From the NCBI GenBank assembly GCA_023953845.1, contig JAMLJC010000001.1, positions 992,001 to 1,056,000 on the forward strand: DNA of 64,000 bases, given 5' to 3'. Shown in pieces: positions 16,734 to 25,829 of this stretch. The position numbers and the translations under genes were made by a program. The notes below the pieces were generated by a model. The model was given only the letters and a program-made list of their open reading frames with translations. It searched no databases and was not told the origin of the DNA. How positions within the stretch are numbered: the first letter of the stretch is position 1; each line of letters opens with the position of its first letter. Source of the DNA: Rhizobiaceae bacterium. Its GTDB lineage: Bacteria; Pseudomonadota; Alphaproteobacteria; Rhizobiales; Rhizobiaceae.

Positions 16734-19229
16734 TTATTGTCCCGCCTCGAGGCGGTTCCGGATCGCTGCAAGCGCTTCGTCCAGCGGCCGCAGCAGATAG
16801 GCGAGGTGGTCTGTCTCTTCATGACGCTGCCACACAGGACCGGGCCAGTGTCGGCGAGCGCGCTCGGTCACGTGCAGCCGGATGCCATCGGTCAGCGCCT
16901 GCATGTATTTCAGCGTATTCGCATCGAAACGACGGTATGGACCGTCGACCCCGACATAGATCGGCGACGTATGGCCCATGATCGGCCGTTGCCAGACATC
17001 GTGATGATTCGTTTGTATCGGCCCGGCGAAACAACGCACTGCCAGCCAGCTTGCCTCCTTGATCGGCAGATCGATCTCGAAAGCGATGCGCTCGACCCCC
17101 TCGCGCGCCTCGCAGTGGACGACTTCGCCGTTGACGACGAGTTCGAGCCGCGCCAGTGGAAAGATGGAAACCGCATCGGCCCTGATCCGAAGGCGCTGGC
17201 CGGAACGCACGACAAGCTCGCTCCCCGGCGGCCTTTGATCTGCACTCAACTGGAGAAGCGGACCGGAGGTGACGAAGCAGTCGCCGCATTTGATCGCCTC
17301 CAGCCATGCCGAATAGTCGGGCGTGCGAGCGTCGGCAATCCGGGCATAGGTGCGGATCTGACCGACTGCGACATCCGCCGTCATTTTGTCGGTGCCGCCG
17401 ACAATGGGCAGGCGATAGCCCGCGTTGAGATAACGGTAATACTCCCCGACGTTGTACGGATCGTGAGCGATCATCTCGATCGCGTCGGCGCGGCCGGTGG
17501 CGATCATCGCCGCGATCTCGCCATTAGGCACCGGGAAATGCGCGAGAATCACGATGCCGCCCTGGGCGTGGCATTCGTCGGCCCAGTGCGACAGCATGGT
17601 TTCGAGCCCGCCTCCCATGGCGGCCTCCTCGGCGCCGCCGGTGCACCAGGGCACGATCTGCCGCCGCATGCCGAGCAGGTGGATGTGGCCGAGCATGTTC
17701 GATCGATTCTCCTGACCGGCATAGACGACGACCCGGCGGTCGTTGCTTTGGCGCGGACGGCCGGTGAACTCCTCCTTGCTGGAATAGTGCTGCCCCCATT
17801 GGCTGAGCAGCAGATTCGCGACCGCGACGCCCTCGCAGCGGGCTTCGAGTTCGGTTCCCTGGCTCGAAATGAAATGCAGGTGAGTGTCGCCGGCGGCGTA
17901 ACCGACCGCGGCCATGTCGGCGATCCGTACGAGCGTCAGCGCGAGATGTTTCTGGCCCGGCGCTATGGTGACGACAGTTTCCACCGATCGGTACTCGAAG
18001 CCGCAGGCGAGTTCGACTGTCAGCTCGCCGACAGGTACCCATCCCTCGCATTCGCCGTCGATCGCCGCGTAGGTGCGGCCGCCGATGCGCACATCCCCAC
18101 CGATATCGAGGTTCCATGTTCCGCCGCCGGAATTTATCGGCGTGTGATGGCCGTAGGGCGCGACGGGAATGCCGTCGGACGTGCGCATGTGAATGCGGCA
18201 GGCGAGCAATTCTCCCGTGGCGGCATCGGCGACCGTAATCCGGAGCCATGTGCGGCTACTGTTGACCCGTGTCACGCGAAGCCCAGGTCCCGCCTCGACC
18301 GGGTTTCCCGCCTCAAGATCTCCGAAGCGGACCCGGCCGACTTCCTCATCGGCTTCGCGGATGACGAGCGTGGCGCTTGGCGAGCCGGCAATGCTTGCGA
18401 AGCCGGTCCGTACCCCCCGCCGTGCCGTGCCCCAGCCAGGCAGATCTCCCGCTTCGCTCGCCGCCACCGCGGCGTGCATATAGATACTTACACCACGGTC
18501 GATCGCAATCTCGGTGGCTTCCGTCACCGGCCGGTCGAGTTCGACCAGCAGATCATCCGCCACTTGTCTGCCGAACGGCTCCTCATCGGTCAGCCCGGCT
18601 GTGATTGCTCCGATGATGGTCGTGCGCCCTCCGCCCGTGAGGATGAGGTGGCTCAACTCCTTGCCGGGGTGGGGATTCCGCATCGCCCACACGTAGAAAC
18701 GGTAGGGCAGCACATAGGGCACCCGCGACTGCGGGTCCTCGATCTCGACGAGGCGCGCGCCGGCTTCGTCGTAGCGGCCATGGCTGCGATGCATCAGCCG
18801 CTGCTCGGTATCCGGCATCGCCAGGAACGGCGTCTGGCCCCAGTCCAGCGGGATCGGCCGCCCGGTCCACTTGCGCGGCGTCGGGCCGATTTCGTAGCGC
18901 TGCCGGATGGGAACAGCGTGTTGCGACCCATCCGAGAAGACGAGCGCGTAGGTCGCGCAAACGTCGCCCACCGCGCCGCCGGAAAACAAGTCTGTCTCCA
19001 GCACCGCATGGGCAAAGATCAGCCAATCGACCCGGGCAGGCAGGGGCACTCGGATAGTTTCAGCAGAGCCGATCCGCAGCACACAGGCAGCGGACTCACG
19101 GTCGCCGAAAGCGAATGGCAGACCATGCAGAATCCGCCGGCCCAGCTCTACCTCGTGAGCATCCTCGAAAAAGGAAAGGTCGCTGTTGAAGACCCCGCTG
19201 AGGTCGAGAGTTTCATAGTCCTTGTGCAC
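16734..19229 (-). CDS. CehA/McbA-family metallohydrolase (PHP superfamily)
   Basis: 831 residues from a GTG at 19229; no in-frame ATG fits better. The first 440 residues look like beta-rich domains, including a possible second all-beta module. The PHP-type metal site begins at GDTHLHF (447-453, His450 and His452) and continues with ILAHFPVPNG and GGTDKM. CehA and McbA hydrolyse aryl carbamates such as carbaryl, but most relatives are uncharacterised. It is the first gene of the four-gene operon, 23 bases before the dimethylformamidase-like gene. It probably cleaves an ester, carbamate or phosphoester bond. Confidence 0.75.
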   Translation of the reverse strand: MHKDYETLDLSGVFNSDLSFFEDAHEVELGRRILHGLPFAFGDRESAACVLRIGSAETIRVPLPARVDWLIFAHAVLETDLFSGGAVGDVCATYALVFSDGSQHAVPIRQRYEIGPTPRKWTGRPIPLDWGQTPFLAMPDTEQRLMHRSHGRYDEAGARLVEIEDPQSRVPYVLPYRFYVWAMRNPHPGKELSHLILTGGGRTTIIGAITAGLTDEEPFGRQVADDLLVELDRPVTEATEIAIDRGVSIYMHAAVAASEAGDLPGWGTARRGVRTGFASIAGSPSATLVIREADEEVGRVRFGDLEAGNPVEAGPGLRVTRVNSSRTWLRITVADAATGELLACRIHMRTSDGIPVAPYGHHTPINSGGGTWNLDIGGDVRIGGRTYAAIDGECEGWVPVGELTVELACGFEYRSVETVVTIAPGQKHLALTLVRIADMAAVGYAAGDTHLHFISSQGTELEARCEGVAVANLLLSQWGQHYSSKEEFTGRPRQSNDRRVVVYAGQENRSNMLGHIHLLGMRRQIVPWCTGGAEEAAMGGGLETMLSHWADECHAQGGIVILAHFPVPNGEIAAMIATGRADAIEMIAHDPYNVGEYYRYLNAGYRLPIVGGTDKMTADVAVGQIRTYARIADARTPDYSAWLEAIKCGDCFVTSGPLLQLSADQRPPGSELVVRSGQRLRIRADAVSIFPLARLELVVNGEVVHCEAREGVERIAFEIDLPIKEASWLAVRCFAGPIQTNHHDVWQRPIMGHTSPIYVGVDGPYRRFDANTLKYMQALTDGIRLHVTERARRHWPGPVWQRHEETDHLAYLLRPLDEALAAIRNRLEAGQ

Positions 19230-19394
19230 GGCATCGTCTCTGTTGGCGAGCCCGTGAGCCCGCCGGCAAATCTAGACGCTTTCAAAACAGCGGAAAAAGC
19301 CCACCTGTCCGAAATTCACTTCGAGAAATGCCAAAGCATGGCGCGATGCTGCTGTCCTATCATCGCGGAGCGTAGTTGTTATTCCGAACTGTCT

Positions 19395-19409
19395 GGGAGG
19401 TCTCGTTTG
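19395..19409 (+). promoter_or_regulatory. Shine-Dalgarno GGGAGG fixing a TTG start
   Basis: GGGAGG at 19395-19400 is followed by six bases and TTG at 19407. No ATG lies nearby in frame, and the translation from this TTG matches an amidase N-terminus, so this site decides the start. Confidence 0.7.
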
Positions 19410-20834
19410 AGCGACAGCGATCTATGCTACATCTCGGGCGTCGAGGCCATTCGCCTGTTCCGAAGCAGGGCCCTCAGCCCGGTCGAGTTCATGCAGGCGG
19501 TGATCGCGCAGACGGAGCGCGTCAATCCGCGGGTGAATGCGCTGACCTACAGCTTCTTCGATCGCGCCCTGGCTGAGGCGCGCCTCGCCGAGGCCCGATA
19601 CAGGAACGATACGGCGCGACCGCTCGAAGGCCTGTCGCTGGTCGTCAAGGATTCTACCGCGCTCGCCGGCGAGATCACGACCTACGGTTCCAAGGTCTAC
19701 GAACACCATCGTCCGGCAGCGACGCATCCTTCGGCGCAGCGGCTGCTCGACTCAGGCGCCATCGTGCTGGGACGCTCGACCATGCCCGAGTTCGGCGAGG
19801 CGGGAAACTGCTACACGCCCCTGTGGGGTGTTACGCGCAACCCGTGGAATCTCGATTACGGTCCCGGCGGCTCGTCGTCAGGCGCCGGCGTGGTGCTCGC
19901 GGCCGGCATGTCGACACTGGCGGACGGCTCCGATATCGGCGGGTCGATCCGCATTCCCGCTGCATGCTGCGGCGTTCTGGGATATAAGCCCCCCTACGGC
20001 CGCAATCCCAACAGCCTCGCGGCCAGCTTCGATCCCTATATGCACTATGGCCCGCTGGCCAGCACCGTGGACGATATCCGGCTGATGCAACAGGTGACGG
20101 CAGGCCGCCATGTCGACGACATCGGCACGGTTGCAGAAGTCGTCGACTATCACACGACGCCGCAGGATGTCCGGGGCTGGCGCATCGCCTATTCCGTCGA
20201 TCTCGGCTATTTCCAGGTCGATGATGAGGTGCGCGCCAACATGTTCCAGAGTCTGGCTGCGCTCAGCGAGGCCGGTTGCTTCCTGGAAGAAGTGGACCTC
20301 GGCTGGACGGACGAAACATTCGAGGCCTGGCTGGCGGTGAATGCCAGCCGCGGTTCGGCCGCACGCCGGGTGCCCGATTTCGAAAGATGGCGGCCGCAGC
20401 TGTCGGACTACGTGGTCGACATGATCGAGCACGGCCAATCACTGACGCCTTCCCAGCTTGTTCGCGCGCTCGAGGTGCATGTGGAAATGTATGGTCGTCT
20501 AGGTCCGATACTGGAGCGTTGTCACGCCTTTGTCTGTCCCACGAATGCCATACCGTCCGTGCCCGCCGAGCGGTCGCCGCTCGACCTCGACATTCTCATC
20601 AACGGCAAGCCGGCATCCCGTTCCGTCGCCTCTGCCTGGTTCATGACCTATCCGTTCAACATGCTTAGTCAACTGCCGGTGATCAGCGTGCCAAGCGGCT
20701 TTGCCGCCAACGGAGTTCCCACCGGAATCCAGATCGTCTCCCGCGCCTTTAACGATCTGCGGGTTCTGGACCTCGCACAGGTGCTGGAAAATATCAGACC
20801 TTGGCGCGATAAACGGCCGGATCTCTTGTCATAA
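19407..20834 (+). CDS. Amidase (amidase signature family)
   Basis: 475 residues from the TTG at 19407. The frame is open far upstream, but that part is only antisense to the PHP hydrolase. The Ser-cisSer-Lys triad is visible: Lys81 in VVKDST, the GGSSSGAG loop at 154-161 and Ser180 in DIGGSIR. The family hydrolyses amides to acid and ammonia or amine. It is divergent from the CehA-like operon across a 177-bp promoter gap and ends 21 bp from the convergent cupin gene. Likely cytoplasmic. Substrate unknown; glutamyl-tRNA amidotransferase is excluded by the lack of GatB/GatC. Confidence 0.85.
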   Translation: MSDSDLCYISGVEAIRLFRSRALSPVEFMQAVIAQTERVNPRVNALTYSFFDRALAEARLAEARYRNDTARPLEGLSLVVKDSTALAGEITTYGSKVYEHHRPAATHPSAQRLLDSGAIVLGRSTMPEFGEAGNCYTPLWGVTRNPWNLDYGPGGSSSGAGVVLAAGMSTLADGSDIGGSIRIPAACCGVLGYKPPYGRNPNSLAASFDPYMHYGPLASTVDDIRLMQQVTAGRHVDDIGTVAEVVDYHTTPQDVRGWRIAYSVDLGYFQVDDEVRANMFQSLAALSEAGCFLEEVDLGWTDETFEAWLAVNASRGSAARRVPDFERWRPQLSDYVVDMIEHGQSLTPSQLVRALEVHVEMYGRLGPILERCHAFVCPTNAIPSVPAERSPLDLDILINGKPASRSVASAWFMTYPFNMLSQLPVISVPSGFAANGVPTGIQIVSRAFNDLRVLDLAQVLENIRPWRDKRPDLLS

Positions 20835-20855
20835 GTGCCGATGTGCTTCGACTCT

Positions 20856-21353
20856 TCAGCGAATGAACTGGTCGACATAATCGACGCCGAGACCGACCTT
20901 TTCATAGTGCGCGCGGCACATGTCGATCTTGGTGAAGACGTCCTCGTAGCCGATGTGCCGGTCGTCCTCGTCGAGGTAGATCATCGAGCCGGTGATGTTG
21001 AAGAAAGTGATCATCTCGCGGCAATCCTCCGGCACCAGCAGCGTGTGGATTTCGCCCGGCGGCTCGAACACATAGGAACCCGTGTCGGCGATCCAGTCGT
21101 GCTCGCGATAATGCCACTTTCCCTTGATGACGTAGCCATGCACGGGGTTGGGATGCAGGTGTCGCGAGAGCACGCCGGCGCGGCGCACGCGCAGCAGGTT
21201 GCACCACTGGCCCTGCATGGTGTTGAGCATCAGCGGCCGGAACCAGACGCGGTCCGCCTGGGGCACCCAGACGCGCTCGTCATCCGGCAATGCCTGCACC
21301 GCGATCTCGGGCGGCGCGAGGCGGTGCGTCGTTCCCACCATATCCTGGTACAT
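20856..21353 (-). CDS. 2,4'-dihydroxyacetophenone-dioxygenase-like cupin
   Basis: 165 residues from the ATG at 21353, chosen because GGGGAG lies just upstream; an earlier frame start at 21374 lacks one. The cupin core has HLHPNPVHGYVIKGKW and PPGEIHTLL, giving histidines suited to Fe(II). The C-terminus (RHIGYEDVFTKIDMC, then GVDYVDQFIR) is typical of 2,4'-dihydroxyacetophenone dioxygenase relatives. The characterised enzyme cleaves a C-C bond beside a keto group. Many relatives are uncharacterised. It lies 36 bases after the iron alcohol dehydrogenase gene and is probably co-transcribed with it. Confidence 0.72.
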   Translation of the reverse strand: MYQDMVGTTHRLAPPEIAVQALPDDERVWVPQADRVWFRPLMLNTMQGQWCNLLRVRRAGVLSRHLHPNPVHGYVIKGKWHYREHDWIADTGSYVFEPPGEIHTLLVPEDCREMITFFNITGSMIYLDEDDRHIGYEDVFTKIDMCRAHYEKVGLGVDYVDQFIR

Positions 21354-21389
21354 GCGTCTTCTCCCCGTAACCAATGGCCGGCGCGAATG

Positions 21390-22517
21390 TCAGCCCAGAG
21401 CCTCTTCGAGCATCGCGCGATAGTCGGCGGCGGTCGCCGCGCGCGGGTTCGTCGCGTGGCTGTGATCGGCCAGCGCCCGCTCCACGATCCAGTCGAACCG
21501 GTCGCGCGTGACGCCCATCGCGGCAAGGCCGGCGGGCAGGTCGAAGCGCCGGTTGAGCGCTTCCAGTTCGGCCGCCAGATCGGCTCCCGGTGCAAGGCCC
21601 ATGGCTGTCTTCAGGCGCTCCAGCTTGTCGCCGACATGCGCCTGGTTGAAGCGCACGACGATCGGCATCAGGATGGCGTTGAGCGTGCCGTGATGCAGCT
21701 TCAGATCCTTCAGCCCGCCCAGCGCGTGGCTGAGCGAATGCACGGCGCCGAGGCCCTTCTGGAACGACAGGCCGCCATGCAGCGCGCCCATCATCACCTC
21801 GCCGCGGGCCGCGAGATTCGAACCGTCGGCAAAGACCTTCGGGAGGTTGCGCCAGAGGCGACCGGCGCCGTCGAGCGCGATCGCCTCAGCCGGCGGATTA
21901 TAGCGCGGCGAGAACAGCGTCTCGATGCAATGTGACAGGGCGTCGAGGCCGGTCGCGGCCGTCAGATAGGGCGGCAGGCCGAGTGTCAGCTCCGGGTCGC
22001 AGATGGCCCGGCGCGGAATGAGATGTGGGCTGACGAAGCCGAGCTTGCGGCCGTCGTCCAGCGTCAGTAGCGCGGCGCGGCCGACCTCCGCACCGGTCCC
22101 CGCCGTCGTCGGGATGGCGATCACCGGAGCGACGGCCGGGCCGATCCGTTCGACGCCGCCATAGATCGCCGCATATTGTTCCAGCGAGCCGCCATGTGCG
22201 GCCAGAAGCGCCACACCCTTGGCAAGGTCGATCGGCGATCCGCCGCCGAGCGCCACGATCCCGTCGCAGCCTTTTGCCTGATAGAGATCCAGCGCGGCAT
22301 GCACCGCGCTTTCCGTCGGATTGGGCGGCGTCTCGAGAAAGACCGGCACATCGGTGGGGAGCGGCGCGGCCACTCTCGAAACAAGGCCCGAAGCTGCAAG
22401 TCCCGCATCGGAAATCAGCAGGGGACGGGCGATACCGAGATCGGTGAGCGCAGCCGGAAGCGACGCCAGTTCTCCCGGCCCGAAGTCGATGGTCGTCAGA
22501 TAGGTTATACGCGGCAT
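21390..22517 (-). CDS. Iron-containing alcohol dehydrogenase (maleylacetate-reductase-like)
   Basis: 375 residues from the ATG at 22517 (MPRITYLTTIDFGPGE); the frame runs on to 22586 without added family similarity. The nucleotide-binding GGGSPIDLAK and the metal-binding region (GLDALSHCIE, then GAVHSLSHALGG) mark a group III Fe-dependent dehydrogenase. It is close to maleylacetate reductases and to dehydrogenases acting on small diols or ketols. Pairing with the dioxygenase-like cupin suggests an aromatic or keto-compound branch. It is divergent from eryH, so it could instead serve region B. Confidence 0.8.
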   Translation of the reverse strand: MPRITYLTTIDFGPGELASLPAALTDLGIARPLLISDAGLAASGLVSRVAAPLPTDVPVFLETPPNPTESAVHAALDLYQAKGCDGIVALGGGSPIDLAKGVALLAAHGGSLEQYAAIYGGVERIGPAVAPVIAIPTTAGTGAEVGRAALLTLDDGRKLGFVSPHLIPRRAICDPELTLGLPPYLTAATGLDALSHCIETLFSPRYNPPAEAIALDGAGRLWRNLPKVFADGSNLAARGEVMMGALHGGLSFQKGLGAVHSLSHALGGLKDLKLHHGTLNAILMPIVVRFNQAHVGDKLERLKTAMGLAPGADLAAELEALNRRFDLPAGLAAMGVTRDRFDWIVERALADHSHATNPRAATAADYRAMLEEALG

Positions 22518-22729
22518 GCGCTGTCCGAGCCTGTTGAGTCGTTCTGCTGTACCCGATTGCATGACATCCGACGCCGCTCGCATCAACCGGATTCGCTTAT
22601 CGCGGGGTAACCGAACGGAGCGATTTGAAATCAGATGAATACAGGCAGATTCCTGTCCGTTTGACCGCGAAAACCGTGTCGCTCATCGCCCGGTTGCGCT
22701 ACTGACGCATCCTGGAGGGACCGACGCTA

Positions 22730-23491
22730 ATGTCCGAAATCTGGATCGGCACGAGCTGGAAGATGAACAAGACGCTGGCGGAAGCCCGCGCCTTCGCCAA
22801 AGGCTTGAGATCGGCGGATTCTTCCTGCGATTCGCGCATTCAGCGCTTCGTCATCCCGCCTTTCACCGCAGTACGCGAGGTGAAGGCGATGCTGAGGGAT
22901 ACGCCGGTCAAGGTCGGCGCACAGAACATGCATTGGGCGGAAGACGGCGCCTGGACCGGCGAGATTTCCCCGGTGATGCTGACCGATTGCGGCCTCGACC
23001 TGGTGGAACTCGGACACTCCGAGCGGCGCACGCATTTCGGCGAGACGGATGAGACGGTGGCGCTGAAAACCGAAGCGGCGGTGCGGCACGGACTCATGCC
23101 GCTGATCTGCATCGGCGAGACGCTGGCCGAGCGCGAGGCGGGCCGGGCATCGGACGTTCTGGCGATGCAGGTGCGAACGGCCCTCTCACGCCTTGACGAG
23201 AGACAGAAGCCGGCGCCGATCCTCCTCGCCTACGAGCCCGTCTGGGCAATCGGCGCCAACGGCATTCCGGCAACCTCCGACTATGCCGATGCCCGTCAGG
23301 CCGAGATCATCGACGTCGCGCTGGATGTGCTTGGCCGCCGAATTCCCTGCCTCTATGGCGGCTCGGTCAATCCGGGCAATTGCGCTGAACTCATCGCCTG
23401 CCCACATGTGGACGGGCTGTTCATCGGGCGTGCCGCATGGACTGTCGAGGGTTATCTCGACATCCTCGCCAGATGCGCCGCAACACTCTGA
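22730..23491 (+). CDS. eryH: Triosephosphate-isomerase-like L-erythrulose-1-phosphate isomerase (EryH/LerI type)
   Basis: 253 residues of TIM-barrel type. Visible catalytic elements are Lys in GTSWKMNKT, His in ELGHSERR and Glu in AYEPVWAIG, plus the phosphate loop LYGGSVNPGN. The WIGTSWKMNKTL N-terminus resembles the EryH (TpiA2) paralogue of erythritol-using rhizobia and Brucella rather than housekeeping TIM, which has GNWKMN. EryH converts L-erythrulose-1-phosphate to D-erythrulose-4-phosphate. The EryI-type gene follows after 12 bases, as in the erythritol pathway. A glycolytic TIM role cannot be fully excluded. Confidence 0.83.
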   Translation: MSEIWIGTSWKMNKTLAEARAFAKGLRSADSSCDSRIQRFVIPPFTAVREVKAMLRDTPVKVGAQNMHWAEDGAWTGEISPVMLTDCGLDLVELGHSERRTHFGETDETVALKTEAAVRHGLMPLICIGETLAEREAGRASDVLAMQVRTALSRLDERQKPAPILLAYEPVWAIGANGIPATSDYADARQAEIIDVALDVLGRRIPCLYGGSVNPGNCAELIACPHVDGLFIGRAAWTVEGYLDILARCAATL

Positions 23492-23503
23492 AGGAGATGC
23501 CGA

Positions 23504-23959
23504 ATGAAGATCGCGGTTGCAGGCGACAGCGCCGGCGAAGGTCTTGCGAAGATACTGGCCGACCATTTGAAGAACACGCACGAGGTCGACGAGGTCTCGC
23601 GCACCGAGGCCGGCGCCGACCCGTTCTATGCGAACCTTTCCGAGCGCGTCGCCAATGAGGTGCTGGCCGGCAAATACGACCGCGCCATTCTTGTCTGCGG
23701 CACCGGCATCGGTGTCAGCATCGCCGCCAACAAGGTGCCGGGCATCCGCGCGGCGCTGACACACGACACCTATTCAGCGGAGCGCGCGACGCTCTCCAAC
23801 AATGCCCAGATCATCACCATGGGCGCGCGCGTGATCGGACCGGAGCTGGCGAAGTCGATCGCCGACGCGTTCCTCAAGGGAACGTTCGATCCGAACGGAC
23901 GTTCGGCCGGAAATGTCGCGGCAATCGACGCTGTGGACGCGAAATACAACGCCCGCTGA
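23504..23959 (+). CDS. eryI: RpiB/LacAB-family D-erythrulose-4-phosphate isomerase (EryI/DerI type)
   Basis: 151 residues, the RpiB family length. MKIAVAGDSAG at the N-terminus and CGTGIGVSIAANKVPGIRAA (Cys66, the catalytic base in RpiB) are intact; AERATLSNNAQIITMGARV follows. It resembles the EryI (RpiB2) paralogue, which converts D-erythrulose-4-phosphate to D-erythrose-4-phosphate for the pentose phosphate pathway. The tight eryH-eryI pairing supports this over ribose-5-phosphate isomerase. An AAGGAG Shine-Dalgarno lies just upstream of the ATG. Confidence 0.85.
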   Translation: MKIAVAGDSAGEGLAKILADHLKNTHEVDEVSRTEAGADPFYANLSERVANEVLAGKYDRAILVCGTGIGVSIAANKVPGIRAALTHDTYSAERATLSNNAQIITMGARVIGPELAKSIADAFLKGTFDPNGRSAGNVAAIDAVDAKYNAR

Positions 23960-24002
23960 GCGGCATCGGCCGATCGGTGATCGGGGAAACGAAAGGGTGC
24001 AG

Positions 24003-25022
24003 ATGAAGAAGATCGGTTTCCTGTCGTTCGGCCATTGGAACCCCTCGCCGCAGTCGCAGACCCGTTCGGCGGCCGATGCGCTGCTGCAATCGATCGACCT
24101 TGCCGTAGCGGCGGAAGAGCTGGGCGCGGACGGCGCCTATTTTCGCGTGCATCATTTCGCACGTCAGCTCGGCTCGCCCTTTCCGCTTCTGGCGGCAGTA
24201 GGCGCCAGAACCAGTCGCATCGAGATCGGTACGGCGGTGATCGACATGCGCTACGAGAATCCGCTCTACATGGCAGAAGATGCGGGCGCAGCCGATCTGA
24301 TCGCCGGCGGCCGGCTGCAGCTCGGCGTCAGCCGCGGCTCGCCCGAGCAGGTGATCGACGGCTGGCGCTATTTCGGCTATGAGCCGCAGGAAGGTCAGAC
24401 GGACGCCGACATGGCGCGCAAGCATGCCGAGGTGTTCCTGGAAGTGCTGCGCGGCAAGGGATTCGCCCAGCCGAACCCGCGCCCGATGTTCCCGAATCCG
24501 CCCGGCCTCCTGCGTGTCGAACCCTATTCCGAAGGATTGCGCGAGCGCATCTGGTGGGGCGCGGCCACCAATGCGACGGCGGAGTGGGCGGCAAAACTCG
24601 GCATGAACCTGCAAAGCTCGACGCTGAAGTTCGACGAGGGCGGGGAGCCTTTCCATGTCCAGCAGGCGGCGCAGATCCGCGCCTTCCGCAACGTATGGAA
24701 AGAAGCCGGCCACGAACGCGAGCCGCGCGTCTCGGTCAGCCGTTCGATCTTCGCGCTGGTGGACGAACGGGACCACGCCTATTTCGGACACGACGATAGC
24801 CGGGACCATTTCGGCTATATCGAGGCCAATACGCTGGCCGTCTTCGGCCGCAGCTACGCGGCGGAGCCGGATGTGCTGGTGGAGCAGTTGAAGGAGGATG
24901 AGGCGATCGCCGAAGCCGACACGCTGCTGCTGACGGTGCCGAACCAGCTTGGCGTGGATTATAACGTCCATGTCATCGAGGCGATCCTGAAGCATGTCGC
25001 GCCGGCGCTGGGCTGGCGCTGA
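24003..25022 (+). CDS. LLM-class (luciferase-like) flavin-dependent oxidoreductase
   Basis: 339 residues from the ATG at 24003. The bacterial-luciferase-like TIM barrel is seen in AAEELGADGAYFRVHHF, LAAVGARTSRIEIGTAVIDM and the GGRLQLGVSRGSPEQV flavin/phosphate loop. Such proteins are FMN or F420 dependent monooxygenases or reductases. It is third in the plus-strand group after eryH and eryI (43-bp gap). No flavin step is known in tetrulose catabolism, so its role here is unexplained. It ends eight bases from the convergent SDR gene. Confidence 0.8.
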   Translation: MKKIGFLSFGHWNPSPQSQTRSAADALLQSIDLAVAAEELGADGAYFRVHHFARQLGSPFPLLAAVGARTSRIEIGTAVIDMRYENPLYMAEDAGAADLIAGGRLQLGVSRGSPEQVIDGWRYFGYEPQEGQTDADMARKHAEVFLEVLRGKGFAQPNPRPMFPNPPGLLRVEPYSEGLRERIWWGAATNATAEWAAKLGMNLQSSTLKFDEGGEPFHVQQAAQIRAFRNVWKEAGHEREPRVSVSRSIFALVDERDHAYFGHDDSRDHFGYIEANTLAVFGRSYAAEPDVLVEQLKEDEAIAEADTLLLTVPNQLGVDYNVHVIEAILKHVAPALGWR

Positions 25023-25030
25023 CGAACGCT

Positions 25031-25825
25031 TCAACGCAACGAAGTCGCGATCGTCCCGCCATCGACAGTCAGCACGGCGGCATTGACCTTGTCCATCAAT
25101 GCAAGATGCAGGAACGTCTCGGCGACGTCGACCGAGGTGACCTCAACACCGAGCAAATTGCCGGACATGTATTCCTTCTGCGTGATGCCGCGCGCGGCGG
25201 CGCGGTCGGCGATCATCTGGTCCGTCATCAGGCCCGTGCGGATGCGGCCGGCGTTGACGCCGTTGACCCGGATTCCTTCATGGCTGTGGTCGAGCGCATA
25301 CTGCTTCATCAGCGCCATGACGGCCGCCTTCGGGATGCCGTAGGGTCCGAAATTCTTCCCCGGGTTCACCGACTGGTTGGAAATGTTGAACAGTATGGTG
25401 CCGCCACGCCCCTGACGGCGGAAGATTCTGAGCGCGGTCTGGCAGACGAGCTGATGGCCGAAGAAGTTGAGATCGAAGCTGCGCCGGAAATCGGCGATCG
25501 ATATGTCGCCTATGGCGCCCTGCGGCGCCGAGCCGGCGTTTGAGATCAGGATGTCGAGGCCTCCCAGCGCCTTTTCGAGACTGGCGAAGGCAGCTTCGAC
25601 GGAGGCCGCATCGGTGACGTCGCAGATGGCGATGTGGCATCCGACTTCGTCCCGCAGCGCGTGAAGCGCCGCCGCATCGATATCCAGCGCCGCCAGCGTT
25701 GCACCGGCACGGATGAAAGTCCGCGCGATGTCACGCCCGATGCCACTGCCCGCGCCGGTCACGGCGACGAGGCGGCCTTCGAGCGGCCTGACAAGCTGGA
25801 TGTCGGGAGCGGCGGCGGCATCCAT
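25031..25825 (-). CDS. Short-chain dehydrogenase/reductase
   Basis: 264 residues with a Rossmann fold. The cofactor motif is TGAGSGIG (24-31) and the active-site region is NISNQS followed by YGIPKAA (the YxxxK pair). Asp at the end of the second beta strand (LAALDIDAAAL) favours NAD(H). The C-terminal half (TGLMTDQMIADRAAARG, then LTVDGG) resembles the dehydrogenase domain of aldolase/SDR fusions. It is last in the ten-gene minus operon, four bases after the LsrF-like gene, and probably oxidises or reduces a sugar or polyol intermediate. Confidence 0.82.
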   Translation of the reverse strand: MDAAAAPDIQLVRPLEGRLVAVTGAGSGIGRDIARTFIRAGATLAALDIDAAALHALRDEVGCHIAICDVTDAASVEAAFASLEKALGGLDILISNAGSAPQGAIGDISIADFRRSFDLNFFGHQLVCQTALRIFRRQGRGGTILFNISNQSVNPGKNFGPYGIPKAAVMALMKQYALDHSHEGIRVNGVNAGRIRTGLMTDQMIADRAAARGITQKEYMSGNLLGVEVTSVDVAETFLHLALMDKVNAAVLTVDGGTIATSLR

Positions 25826-25829
25826 GGCG

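Noticed and set aside
16713..19406. Very long plus-strand open frame opposite the PHP hydrolase, in frame with the amidase
   Set aside because: It mirrors the high-GC codon pattern of the minus-strand gene and has no family similarity. The amidase itself begins at the TTG with GGGAGG at 19407.
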